From: Catonella sp963539695
GTDB taxonomy: Bacteria; Bacillota; Clostridia; Lachnospirales; Lachnospiraceae
Assembly (NCBI GenBank): GCA_963539695.1
Contig: CAUTOC010000006.1
Location: forward strand, 5,134 to 69,133
DNA length: 64,000 nt
Reading direction: 5' to 3'
Each line of letters opens with the position of its first letter. Within the stretch, counting starts at the first letter, position 1. Positions 19,341-28,281 of the stretch are shown in pieces. Under the pieces are notes generated by a model that made no database searches, was not told the origin of the DNA, and saw only the letters and a program-made list of their open reading frames with translations. The position numbers and the translations under genes were made by a program.

Positions 19341-20135
19341 ATGGTGCTTAAAGTATCCGGTTTATCCGTTTATCTTAAAGAAAAGAAAACTGTTTTGCTA
19401 AAACCGCTTGGCTTTGAACTTGAATCAGGGAAAAGCCTGATTTTGTTAGGTGAGTCGGGCAGCGGGAAAACTATGACCTGTAATGCCATACTGGGACTTC
19501 TTTCACCGGCATTTCAGACTGAAGGAAGTATTGTTTTTTACGATACAGGGCAATATGATTTACTAAATCTGCCAAAGAGGCAGCTTAGGAGTATATACGG
19601 AAGTTATATAACATTTATTCCGCAAAATCCAATGACTGCATTGAATCCTTCATTAAAAGTCGGTATACAAATGCTTGAGACACTGTATCTTCATAGAAAA
19701 ATCGGAAAGAAGGAAGCATTTTCCTTATGTATAAGGGCTTTGTCAAAGGCAGGGCTTGATAATCCGGAACTTATAATGAAAAGTTATCCGTATACCTTAT
19801 CGGGCGGCATGTTACAAAGGGTACTGATTGCTATGGTACTTATGATGGAAGCTAAACTTGTGATTACGGACGAGCCAACGACAGCTCTTGATGTAATCCA
19901 TAGAAATGCAGTGTTAGAAGCATTTTCAGAACTTAAAAAAGAAGGTGTATCCATACTTATGGTGACACATGATTTTTATGCGGCAAAAAAGCTTGGCGGA
20001 GATTTGATTATATTAAAGGAAGGAGAAGTTATCGAACGGGGAAGTGTGGAAGAAATTCTTGAAGCTCCAAAACATGAATATACCAAGAGGCTAATCCGGG
20101 CAGCTTCGTATGATAGAAAGAAAAAAGATGCTTGA
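19341..20135 (+). CDS. ABC importer ATPase (NikD/DppD type)
   Basis: This ABC ATPase of about 264 aa energises the importer. Motifs are all present: Walker A GESGSGKT, Q-loop FIPQNPMTALNP, signature LSGGMLQR, Walker B LVITDEPTTALD and H-loop VTHD. I prefer the ATG at 19341, ten bases after GGAGGAGG (19323-19330), to the TTG at 19335. The DppD/NikD type is recognised from the PQNPMTALNP and LDV context. Its C-terminus overlaps the second ATPase. No unusual residues were seen. Confidence 0.87.
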   Translation: MVLKVSGLSVYLKEKKTVLLKPLGFELESGKSLILLGESGSGKTMTCNAILGLLSPAFQTEGSIVFYDTGQYDLLNLPKRQLRSIYGSYITFIPQNPMTALNPSLKVGIQMLETLYLHRKIGKKEAFSLCIRALSKAGLDNPELIMKSYPYTLSGGMLQRVLIAMVLMMEAKLVITDEPTTALDVIHRNAVLEAFSELKKEGVSILMVTHDFYAAKKLGGDLIILKEGEVIERGSVEEILEAPKHEYTKRLIRAASYDRKKKDA

Positions 20136-20880
20136 ACTTAGAAATATATATAAAAAATACAGTGGAAATGACTTGTTTGCAGTACAGTCGGTTAATTTAA
20201 AATTTGAAAAAGGGAAAATTTATTCACTGGTGGGTGAAAGCGGAAGCGGCAAGAGTACGCTCGGAAAAATAATGGGTGGGATATTGCCTCCAAGTTCGGG
20301 AGAAGTTTTATATAACAATAGGAATGTTTACCCTATGGACTATAAAAAAAGAAGAGAATATTTAAGGCAGGTTCAACTGATTCTGCAGGATGGCAAAAGC
20401 GCACTGGATTCAAAGATGAATATTTATAAAAGCATTGCAGAGCCGCTTATAAATTTTAAAAAGCTTTCAGGGATTAAACTAAAGGAAAGAGTATTACAGC
20501 TTCTTCATAAAATGGAACTTTCTGAGGATATACCGGGGAGGTTTCCATATGAACTCTCAGGCGGACAGCAAAAAAGGGTATGTATAGCCAGAGCACTTTC
20601 GGCAACTCCGACTGTTATTATCTTTGATGAGGCGGTGAGCGGACTGGATGTGACTGTTCAGAAAAATATACTTTCACTTTTAACCAATTTGCATAAGGAA
20701 AGTGAGGGGATATATATTTTTATCACACATGATATGGGAGCGGCACTATTTGTATCAGATGAGATAATTGTCATGAAGGACGGAAAAGTATTGGAACAGG
20801 CTGATTGTACAGAAGGAAAGCCGGAATTTAATGACGAATATTCTAAATTACTTCTACAGTCAGCATTTTCCGGGGAATAA
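20128..20880 (+). CDS. ABC importer ATPase (NikE/DppF type)
   Basis: This second ABC ATPase of about 250 aa carries Walker A GESGSGKST, signature LSGGQQKR, Walker B VIIFDEAVSGLDV and H-loop ITHD. Together with the preceding ATPase it forms the expected heterodimer for Dpp/Nik importers. The start is uncertain: ATG 20110 has no ribosome site, while ATG 20128 has only an A-rich AGAAAGAAAAAAG before it; both overlap the upstream gene. It is shorter than DppF-type ATPases, which usually carry a C-terminal Opp/Dpp extension with a Cys cluster. That is consistent with the NikE branch. Confidence 0.85.
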   Translation: MLELRNIYKKYSGNDLFAVQSVNLKFEKGKIYSLVGESGSGKSTLGKIMGGILPPSSGEVLYNNRNVYPMDYKKRREYLRQVQLILQDGKSALDSKMNIYKSIAEPLINFKKLSGIKLKERVLQLLHKMELSEDIPGRFPYELSGGQQKRVCIARALSATPTVIIFDEAVSGLDVTVQKNILSLLTNLHKESEGIYIFITHDMGAALFVSDEIIVMKDGKVLEQADCTEGKPEFNDEYSKLLLQSAFSGE

Positions 20881-21005
20881 AGCCGGTTCATCTGAATATA
20901 TCATACTGATTAAGAGATTTATACATAAATAATGTGGATTTATTTTTTGTGGGAGATATGAGGGATAAAACCCGATATTTCAATAGATAATTAAGGAGGA
21001 AATAT

Positions 21006-22673
21006 ATGTTAAAAAAAGGATTGGCAAGTGTATTGGCTATAGGTTTGGTAGTGGGAAGCTTAGCCGCATGTGGAGGGCAGCAGGGAATAAAGTCTTCAAC
21101 CACACCACAGAAAGCTTCATCTTCTGTCGCTGAGAAAATGTCGTCTGATGTCGCACAGGAGAAGACAATAACCGTCGCAGAAAGTTTTGATTTTGCAAAG
21201 GGGTTTTATCCTGTGTTTACAGAGTCTACCAGTGAAAATCCGGGAATTACAAACTGGGGACATAACTTCTATGATAATCTTGTGAAGTATGAAAACGGAG
21301 AAATAAAAGGTTCTCTTGCAGAGAGCTGGGAAATCAGTAAAGATGGGAAAAAATATACTTTCAAGCTAAAAAAAGGTGTTAAATTCTCAGATGGAAGTGA
21401 TTTCACCGCCAATGCAGTAAAGGTAAGTTTTGAACAGGCAATCAAAAATTTGGGAATGTATAACGGTTCTTTCGGCAGATTGTCTTCTCTTATTACTTCT
21501 ATGGAAGCTACTGATGACAACACTTTTGTAATGGAACTTTCACAGTCTTATTATGGAACGCTTAATGACCTTACAATGTGTACTCCACTGGCAATCGTAA
21601 ATCCTAAGGCTTTTGAAAGTGATCCGTTTAAGGCGTGTACAGAGGCAACCATGGGAACAGGTCCATATATGTATGAGAGTAATGATGGAGGAAAAGCATA
21701 TAAATTTGTGAGAAACCCGTATTATTGGGGAGAAAATCCTGAAGCAGACAGTTTTGTGATAAAGATTATTGCAGACAATGACTCTAAGATGCTTGCATTA
21801 AAGAATGGTGAAGTTGATGCAATTATAGGCTCATCACGCATTTCTCATGATGCATTTCATGAAATGTCAGAAAGTGGCGAGTTTAAAGGAAAGGTAGATG
21901 AAAGAGGAAATTTAACTGATTATATCGGTCTAAATCTTTCTAAAGAGCCGTTTAATGATACTAAAGTAAGACAGGCCGTTTCACATGCAATAGATAGAAA
22001 TCTGATTAGTGAAAAGATATATTATGGAATAAATGCACCGGCTTTAGGTCTTTTTGAAAAGACTAAGCCTTTTTGTAATGTTGATGTTCCTGTTTATGAA
22101 TATGATTTAGAGAAAGCAAATAAGCTTTTAAATGAAGCCGGTTGGAAAGATGAAGATAAGGACGGAATACGAGAAAAGAATGGTAAGAAACTGGAGTTTA
22201 CCATGTCATATACCAATGCGTTTGGAAACAGGGATGATTTGATGGCTGCCATTTCAGGAGGGCTTCGTGAAGTAGGAATATCTGTCAAGCAGGAAGCTAT
22301 GGACATGATGTCATGGATGGGACCTATTATGAAGGGGGATTACAATATTACCCTTTATAAGACTTATGGAGGGGCTTTTGATCCTACTACGGTATTTACC
22401 AATATTAACCCGGAAGTGGCAACAGATAAGGTTGTAGCTCAGGTTTCGGATTTGTTACCTAAGGGGCTGATTGCTGAACTTGATGCTACATCTGATATAG
22501 GGCGTGTACAGGAAATTTATAAAGAAGTGCTTGAAACTATAGGAAAAGAAGCCGCAGTTGTTCCTATAGATACGGTAAGGGAATTTGGTATCTGGAATAA
22601 GAATAAAATAGCTGATTATGTATTCCCTGATGACAGTTTACAGATAGAAATCGGAAGTTTTAAGTTTAAGTAG
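21006..22673 (+). CDS. Substrate-binding lipoprotein of the peptide/nickel-type importer
   Basis: This 555-aa SBP_bac_5-family lipoprotein has the signal peptide MLKKGLASVLAIGLVVGSLAAC with lipobox LAAC (Cys22), so it is anchored outside the membrane. It shows the family signature in order: NLVKYENGEIKGSLAESWEISKDGKKYTFKLKKGVKFSDG near the N-terminus and …RQAVSHAIDRNLI in the middle. AAGGAGG lies just before the ATG. It is preceded by 125 bp after the ATPase gene, and no terminator is obvious there, so it is probably co-transcribed. NikA-like length and the operon order (permease, permease, ATPase, ATPase, SBP) fit metal-chelate or peptide uptake. The ligand cannot be read from sequence. Confidence 0.88.
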   Translation: MLKKGLASVLAIGLVVGSLAACGGQQGIKSSTTPQKASSSVAEKMSSDVAQEKTITVAESFDFAKGFYPVFTESTSENPGITNWGHNFYDNLVKYENGEIKGSLAESWEISKDGKKYTFKLKKGVKFSDGSDFTANAVKVSFEQAIKNLGMYNGSFGRLSSLITSMEATDDNTFVMELSQSYYGTLNDLTMCTPLAIVNPKAFESDPFKACTEATMGTGPYMYESNDGGKAYKFVRNPYYWGENPEADSFVIKIIADNDSKMLALKNGEVDAIIGSSRISHDAFHEMSESGEFKGKVDERGNLTDYIGLNLSKEPFNDTKVRQAVSHAIDRNLISEKIYYGINAPALGLFEKTKPFCNVDVPVYEYDLEKANKLLNEAGWKDEDKDGIREKNGKKLEFTMSYTNAFGNRDDLMAAISGGLREVGISVKQEAMDMMSWMGPIMKGDYNITLYKTYGGAFDPTTVFTNINPEVATDKVVAQVSDLLPKGLIAELDATSDIGRVQEIYKEVLETIGKEAAVVPIDTVREFGIWNKNKIADYVFPDDSLQIEIGSFKFK

Positions 22674-22814
22674 TATGCTGTGAAATATCAGGGAGAATAT
22701 ATAAAAAAGAAAATTGTTTTAACTTGCCAACTGTGGTATAACTGAATTGGATATGAAGATAAGTATATTTGATTAAAGAATAAAAGTTAAAAAATATATG
22801 AAAGGTGATTTATT

Positions 22815-23927
22815 ATGCCTCCAATCAGTGTCTTAATTAAACCCGCATCAAGTTTATGCAATATGTCATGTGACTATTGTTTTTACTGTGATGAAGCATT
22901 TAAGCGTTCACAGTGTTCTTATGGATTTATGGACGAAATGACCCTTAAAAATACGGTGCGTAAAACTTTGCTTAGGGCAGACGGTATGGCAAGTTATGTT
23001 TTTCAAGGCGGCGAACCGACTTTGTGCGGGATAGATTTTTTCAAGAAGGTCGTGGCTTATCAAAAACAGTATAACAAGAAAAACATTAAGATTTATAATG
23101 CACTTCAGACAAATGGATTTTCACTTACAGAAGAATGGTGTATTTTTTTAAAAGAAAATAACTTTTTAGTAGGTTTATCTGTAGACGGAACAAAAGAAAT
23201 TCATAATTCATTACGCCATACCAAAAATGGCAAAGATACATTTCAAAGAATACTAAAATCCTCAAAGCTTATGGACAAGTATAAGGTGGATTATAATATT
23301 TTGACTGTTGTTACACGGGCAGTTGCAAAAAATATTTCTGAAATATATCAGTTTTATAAAAATCAGGGTTGGAATTATCAGCAATATATAGCCTGTCTTG
23401 ACCCGCTTGATGAAAAACATGGAAATGAAGTATACTCTTTAACTCCGGAGATTTATGGAAAGTTTTTGGCTGATTTATTTAACCTTTGGGATAAGGATTA
23501 TAAAAAGGGGAAAGAGCCTTATATACGCCAGTTTGTAAATTATATAAATCTTGCGGCAGGATTTATGGCAGAATCCTGTGACCAAACGGGTTTCTGTGGA
23601 ATACAGTATGTGGTAGAGGCGGACGGAAGTGTATATCCTTGTGATTTTTATGTACTGGATCAGTATCAGTTGGGAAATTTTAATGAAAATCAGTTGGATC
23701 AGATAAATGAAAGAAGGCTGGAAATCGGTTTTATAGAGCGTTCTTTTAAATTAGCTTTAAAGTGCAGAGAATGTCAATATTACAAGCTATGTCGTGGAGG
23801 ATGTCAGCGTTGTCGTGACTTAAATCCTGATACCGGACTGTATGAAAATTATTTCTGTGAAGCATATAAGATATTTTTTAGTGCTTGTTATGACAGAATT
23901 ATAGAGATAGCAGGAAATGCAAGGTGA
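22815..23927 (+). CDS. Anaerobic sulfatase-maturating enzyme (radical SAM, SPASM)
   Basis: This 370-aa radical SAM enzyme has the C15-xxx-C19-xx-C22 cluster motif (SLCNMSCDYC). A GGEPTL motif and a C-terminal Cys-rich SPASM region (CRECQYYKLCRGGCQRCRD) hold two more FeS clusters. The start MPPISVLIKPASSLCNMSCDYCFYC is characteristic of anSMEs, which oxidise the active-site Cys or Ser of sulfatases to formylglycine without oxygen. The obvious client is the sulfatase on the minus strand at 28282-29718, whose active site is of the Cys type. This supports an anaerobic lifestyle. It is a single gene with its own AAAGGTGA ribosome site, convergent with the methylase operon. Confidence 0.92.
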   Translation: MPPISVLIKPASSLCNMSCDYCFYCDEAFKRSQCSYGFMDEMTLKNTVRKTLLRADGMASYVFQGGEPTLCGIDFFKKVVAYQKQYNKKNIKIYNALQTNGFSLTEEWCIFLKENNFLVGLSVDGTKEIHNSLRHTKNGKDTFQRILKSSKLMDKYKVDYNILTVVTRAVAKNISEIYQFYKNQGWNYQQYIACLDPLDEKHGNEVYSLTPEIYGKFLADLFNLWDKDYKKGKEPYIRQFVNYINLAAGFMAESCDQTGFCGIQYVVEADGSVYPCDFYVLDQYQLGNFNENQLDQINERRLEIGFIERSFKLALKCRECQYYKLCRGGCQRCRDLNPDTGLYENYFCEAYKIFFSACYDRIIEIAGNAR

Positions 23928-23972
23928 TATTGTGATACGAATGTTGTAAAATTTGTTAGTCAGGTAACCGGA

Positions 23973-24974
23973 TTAATTTTTAACCAAACAGTGAAGGTAT
24001 TCTGTAACCTCATTTCCTGCAATCTTTCTATTTTCATCTTTATCGGCTTTGAAGCGTTTATATTCTTTTGTAAAAACACTGTATTTTCCATAGCCTGACA
24101 TAATTTCTTTAATTGTATTTAGCGGCATCAGACCTTCGTTATTATAGCTTAAAAAGATATATTTAAAATCAGCATTTTTTATTAAATCGTTAAATGTTTC
24201 ACAGGCTGTATATTTAGAACAAAACTTACTTTTTTGTGTGCTGTAATCACGAAGTCCTGTCAGTCCGCTAAGCTTTGGATTGTCATATTTGGCTATAGTT
24301 TCAAGTATATGATAGTTAGCAGAGTATTGTCTGGTATTATAAGGCGGATCAAGGTAGAGTATATCGCCTTTAATTTTCTTTATCAAAATATTTACATCTT
24401 CATTATAAACCTTGCCGGGTTTGCCTGAGATAACAGGTAATAGTGCAAGTTCAAACATTTTTGCAGCCGATTTTTTGATATGTTTTAAAAAAGCCCCATA
24501 TACAGAGGCGGTATTTGCATATTTATCAATCGAATTAATCAGACTTGCCAAATAATAAAAATATTCATTGTCAGCTATTTTAGCGGAAGTATGGAGGATT
24601 TCTAAATAAGTTCGTATTGCATCACATTTTCTACCGTTTTCATTTGTAAAATAATTACGCCCTGAACCTGAGCCTTTGCAGTAGTTATTAAAAATAAAAC
24701 CCGAAATCGGTTCAAGTGAGTTTAATTTTTCAAGTAAATCATTTTTAAGAGGAGGGATATTTTCTATATAGTGCTTATTTAACACATAGCTGTAGTATTG
24801 GATATCATTTGATATAACCTCAAAGCCTTTAGCCTTATAGTGTTTGCCGACAGTACCCGTTCCCGCAAACAAATCGGCAAAAACACAGTTTTTTCCATTT
24901 TTATAATTACTTATCTTGGTTATGCCATAATCAATAAAATTAAGTAAAGAATATTTTGAACCGATGTAATTCAT
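23973..24974 (-). CDS. D12-class N6-adenine DNA methyltransferase
   Basis: This 333-aa protein has motif X MNYIGSKYSLLNFI at its start, motif I DLFAGTGTVGKHY and catalytic motif IV LYLDPPYNTRQY. It therefore belongs to the D12 class (Dam/DpnM/FokI type) and should methylate adenine at N6. No restriction endonuclease is adjacent, so it behaves as an orphan methylase. Its start overlaps the stop of the YesN-type regulator by 4 bp, making it the last gene of the sulfatase–YesM–YesN operon. That is an unexpected place for a methylase. The coupling could reflect epigenetic control or simple hitchhiking. Motifs look intact. Confidence 0.85.
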   Translation of the reverse strand: MNYIGSKYSLLNFIDYGITKISNYKNGKNCVFADLFAGTGTVGKHYKAKGFEVISNDIQYYSYVLNKHYIENIPPLKNDLLEKLNSLEPISGFIFNNYCKGSGSGRNYFTNENGRKCDAIRTYLEILHTSAKIADNEYFYYLASLINSIDKYANTASVYGAFLKHIKKSAAKMFELALLPVISGKPGKVYNEDVNILIKKIKGDILYLDPPYNTRQYSANYHILETIAKYDNPKLSGLTGLRDYSTQKSKFCSKYTACETFNDLIKNADFKYIFLSYNNEGLMPLNTIKEIMSGYGKYSVFTKEYKRFKADKDENRKIAGNEVTEYLHCLVKN

Positions 24975-26482
24975 TTCCCCCTCCTAAATTCATAGGGATT
25001 TACTCCATATTTTTTCTTAAATATCGTGGAAAAATAGCTGACATTGGAATAGCCGACCATTTCAGCTATTTTTTGGACTTTTTCCATAGTATTTTTTAAC
25101 AGATATTCCGCCTTTTTTAAGCGGATATTGGATAAAAATGTGCTGTAGTTATATCCGGTTTCTTCCTTAAATACTCTGGAAAGGTATTCAGGGTTTAAAT
25201 TAGCCTCCATGGCAATCTGCTCTAAGTTGATTGGCTCACTATAATGCTGTTGAATGAACACGACAGCCTTAAATATTCTCTGGGAAAGCTCCTTTTCGTT
25301 AATTTCATTGTCAGGCATATTTGTACCGGCATATTCTAAAGAGATACGCTTCATTTCTGAAAAGTGTACTGTTTCATCAATGCCTGATTTTGCCTGATTT
25401 AAAGCATCTTTAGTAAAGGTGGTATTATCATTTGCATATCTTAAATATATCACATCAAGACATTCTTTGCAGAGCATTTTTATATATTTAATTTGAAGCA
25501 CTTTGTTTGATTCAATATAATCTAAGATTTTTTCAAGCTGTAAATATTGTTCTTTTCCCGGGGCGGCATAAAATTCCTGATAAAAACGCTTTAATTCCAT
25601 ATTCGATTTTTCATTTTCTTCGTTTTGCTGTTTATTAGAATGAATCGGAAAATAAAGCTTTAACTGCTCTTTGTAAAAGCTAAGAGACAGGGCATTTACA
25701 GCTTCTTCTGCAGCTCCGCTTACATTAACTAAACTCTCTGTAATATTGCTGATACCGGCCATACAATTATTTTCGTTTATAATTTTATTAGCGTATTCTT
25801 GCAGGCGACTCAGCTTTTCAAGTTCGCTTAGATTTCTTGAAAGATTACCGATTAAAACGTAGACAAACTCGTCATATTCTATGCCTGTTACATGTACTAT
25901 ATTTTCATGCTTTGGCACTGTAAAATTATCAAAGAGTTTCCTTTTCCATACAGCTAAAGCAAACAATCCGGAATCACGCCATTTTATGTTATATTCTCTT
26001 AAAATATTAATGTCATTTTCCGTAATTGGCTTTCCGCTAATCAGGATGTTACGTATAATAGAGTGTTTATGCCCATTATAGGACATCTCATCTTCGTTTT
26101 GACTGTTTTTTTCTTTGATTTTGGCAGCGGTAGCGGCAAGCATTTCCTGAAAGGACTGTTTACTTATTTCTGTTTTTAAAATGTATTCATCAGCATTTTC
26201 ACGCATTGCTTCACGCACATAATCAAATTCAGAGAAAGCGGTTAAGAGTATTACAAAGGTAGAGCTATTAATTTTCTTAATTTCTTTTAATAGCCTGAGA
26301 CCGTCCATAACCGGCATTTTAATATCGGAAAGTACCAGATCAGGCTCTGTTTCCTTGTATATTTTTAATGCCTGTTCTCCGTTGTTTGCAACTCCGACAA
26401 TCTCATATTCGGGGTTTTCTTTAATGCAAAACTGCAGCCATTCACAAATCATTCTTTCATCATCTGCAATTAAAATTTTCAT
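24971..26482 (-). CDS. YesN-type response regulator with AraC HTH
   Basis: This 503-aa regulator has an N-terminal receiver domain (acidic pocket D7/D8, phospho-acceptor D53 in LSDIKMP) and a linker of about 270 residues. A C-terminal AraC double HTH follows (NLEQIAMEANLNPEYLSRVFKEETGYNYSTFLSNIRLKKAEYLL…VGYSNVSYFSTIFKKKYGVNP). It overlaps its kinase gene by 23 bp, so this is a typical clostridial YesM/YesN pair. Such pairs usually respond to carbohydrates and control adjacent transport genes. Here the neighbours are a sulfatase and a sulfonate-type importer, so the regulon probably covers both divergent operons. The methylase follows with a 4-bp overlap. Confidence 0.9.
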   Translation of the reverse strand: MKILIADDERMICEWLQFCIKENPEYEIVGVANNGEQALKIYKETEPDLVLSDIKMPVMDGLRLLKEIKKINSSTFVILLTAFSEFDYVREAMRENADEYILKTEISKQSFQEMLAATAAKIKEKNSQNEDEMSYNGHKHSIIRNILISGKPITENDINILREYNIKWRDSGLFALAVWKRKLFDNFTVPKHENIVHVTGIEYDEFVYVLIGNLSRNLSELEKLSRLQEYANKIINENNCMAGISNITESLVNVSGAAEEAVNALSLSFYKEQLKLYFPIHSNKQQNEENEKSNMELKRFYQEFYAAPGKEQYLQLEKILDYIESNKVLQIKYIKMLCKECLDVIYLRYANDNTTFTKDALNQAKSGIDETVHFSEMKRISLEYAGTNMPDNEINEKELSQRIFKAVVFIQQHYSEPINLEQIAMEANLNPEYLSRVFKEETGYNYSTFLSNIRLKKAEYLLKNTMEKVQKIAEMVGYSNVSYFSTIFKKKYGVNPYEFRRGK

Positions 26483-28250
26483 AATAGCCAGTCCTTGTCT
26501 TTTTATTGATAGCCGGAAGTTTAATAGTAACTGTAGTACCGATATCTAGTTCACTTTCTATCTGTAGTCCGTATTCATCGCCGAATTCCACTTTGATACG
26601 ACCTGAAACATTGGCGATTCCAATGGATTCATTTCTTGTATATTCTTTTTTATTACACTTGCTGATAACCTGTTCCAAGACTTCGCTGTTCATACCTATA
26701 CCGTCATCACTGACGGAAATAATCAGCTTTCCGTTTTGTATCTTAGAAGTAATTATGATAATTCCCATTTCATTTTTAGCTTCTATGCCATGAAAGATTG
26801 CATTTTCAACTATAGGTTGAAGAATCAGAGCAGGAACCATACAATCCCTGGTTTCCTCATCAGGTTCAAATTCAAAACTTAGCATATCTCCATAGCGGAT
26901 TTGCTGTAAAATCAGATATTTTTCTGTAATTGCAAATTCTTCGCTTAGGCAGATAAGGTCTGCATCCTGTCTTAATGTCATTTTGAGAAAGTCTATAAAT
27001 GCACTTATCATCCTGCTTACTTCTTCGGGCTGTCCTGTTTCTACAAGGCATTTGATAGAAAACAAGGTATTGTATAAAAAATGAGGATTAATCTGTGCTT
27101 TAAGCAAGTCATTCTCTATACGGCGTTTATAAGCCTCTTTAATTTTTATGTCTTCAAGTAATTTTTTTATTTCCTGTGCCATACTGTTAAAACTGTTTTT
27201 AAGCAGATTAATTTCATCATAACCTTTTACATTACTTACAACATCAAAATTTCCTTCTTTTACCTGATTTAGAGAGTCGCATAGATTAAGTAAAGGCTTT
27301 GATACCTTCCTTGCAACAATGTAAGAGATAACAAGTGCAATTAAAAAGCAAATTCCCATTATTATAAATATAATAATATAGGCTCTATACACGTCAGAAA
27401 ACACAAAGGAGGCAGGCATTTCTTCTATTATTGTCCAACCTGTCTGTGTATCATGATAGTTTGAAATAAGGTATTCACCGTTAGACTTTTTGGTAATTCG
27501 GAACTCATTTTCACCATAAAGCTTTTTAATATTTTTGTTGGTATGCGATATGATATTACCGTTAATATCGATTATATAGATGATATTAGTTCCATTTAAT
27601 GCAGACTTGTAGATATCAGAGAGGTATACCTCGTCAATATTTATTAACAGGGTGGCAGCCTCCTTACCTTCGGTGTTTAAAATTCGTCTGGAAGCACTGA
27701 AAACATACTGTTTCTTTTTTGAACCGAAATTATCCTTAAAACTGCTGATAAATGTTATATCATCATCTTTGCCATAAATAGTCTTATACCATAATTGATT
27801 TTTAACAGAAGCAAAATCATAATTATCTCCCGCCTGTGAGGAATATGAAAAACCGTTATCTCCGATTACTACCACATCAAAGGCTATACCTACTTCGCTG
27901 AATACCACATCAAGGTTTTTCTTCATATCATCAAGCTTTACTTTTAGCTCTTTATCTTCGGGAGTATCAGGCTTTCCGTCTAAAGCAGATATAAGGGAAG
28001 TATTTAGCTTGTACAGGTTGGAAATGGTAATGCTGCTGTTTTTAATGGCATTAGCCCTTTCTCCGATCTGCTTTAAAAGATCCAGTCTTGAAGCACCTAT
28101 CTTATCTATCATAAGATTGCTTAAAAGTGCTATCAAGACTGTTGAAATAATTATAATTATTGCAGTAATTGTTAAAATATATACTGCAAATAACTGATTC
28201 CTGATTTTATTTGGAAATATCTTTTTGAGTTTTATATTTTTCATAAACAA
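26460..28250 (-). CDS. YesM-type membrane sensor histidine kinase
   Basis: This 596-aa kinase has an N-terminal TM helix (about residues 18-40), an extracytoplasmic dCache-like sensor and a second TM helix at about 290-315. A HAMP domain (…KVSKPLLNLCDSLNQVKEGNFDV), a His_kinase box with the phospho-His in INPHFLYNTLF, and a C-terminal HATPase domain (NAIFHGIE, SDDGIGM) follow. It should phosphorylate the YesN partner encoded immediately downstream. The gene begins 31 bp after the sulfatase stop, so one transcript starting at the sulfatase promoter can cover sulfatase, kinase, regulator and methylase. The external ligand is unknown; an organosulfate or sulfated sugar is an inference from context. 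Confidence 0.9.
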   Translation of the reverse strand: MFMKNIKLKKIFPNKIRNQLFAVYILTITAIIIIISTVLIALLSNLMIDKIGASRLDLLKQIGERANAIKNSSITISNLYKLNTSLISALDGKPDTPEDKELKVKLDDMKKNLDVVFSEVGIAFDVVVIGDNGFSYSSQAGDNYDFASVKNQLWYKTIYGKDDDITFISSFKDNFGSKKKQYVFSASRRILNTEGKEAATLLINIDEVYLSDIYKSALNGTNIIYIIDINGNIISHTNKNIKKLYGENEFRITKKSNGEYLISNYHDTQTGWTIIEEMPASFVFSDVYRAYIIIFIIMGICFLIALVISYIVARKVSKPLLNLCDSLNQVKEGNFDVVSNVKGYDEINLLKNSFNSMAQEIKKLLEDIKIKEAYKRRIENDLLKAQINPHFLYNTLFSIKCLVETGQPEEVSRMISAFIDFLKMTLRQDADLICLSEEFAITEKYLILQQIRYGDMLSFEFEPDEETRDCMVPALILQPIVENAIFHGIEAKNEMGIIIITSKIQNGKLIISVSDDGIGMNSEVLEQVISKCNKKEYTRNESIGIANVSGRIKVEFGDEYGLQIESELDIGTTVTIKLPAINKKTRTGYYENFNCR

Positions 28251-28281
28251 CCTGCTTTAAACTCTAAGTTTTTAGAGGAAT

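Noticed and set aside
17537..23965. GTTAGTCAGGT occurs at 17537-17547 and 23955-23965, flanking the importer/anSME block as a direct repeat
   Set aside because: An 11-bp repeat is expected several times by chance in 64 kb of AT-rich DNA, and no integrase or other element signs lie between the copies.
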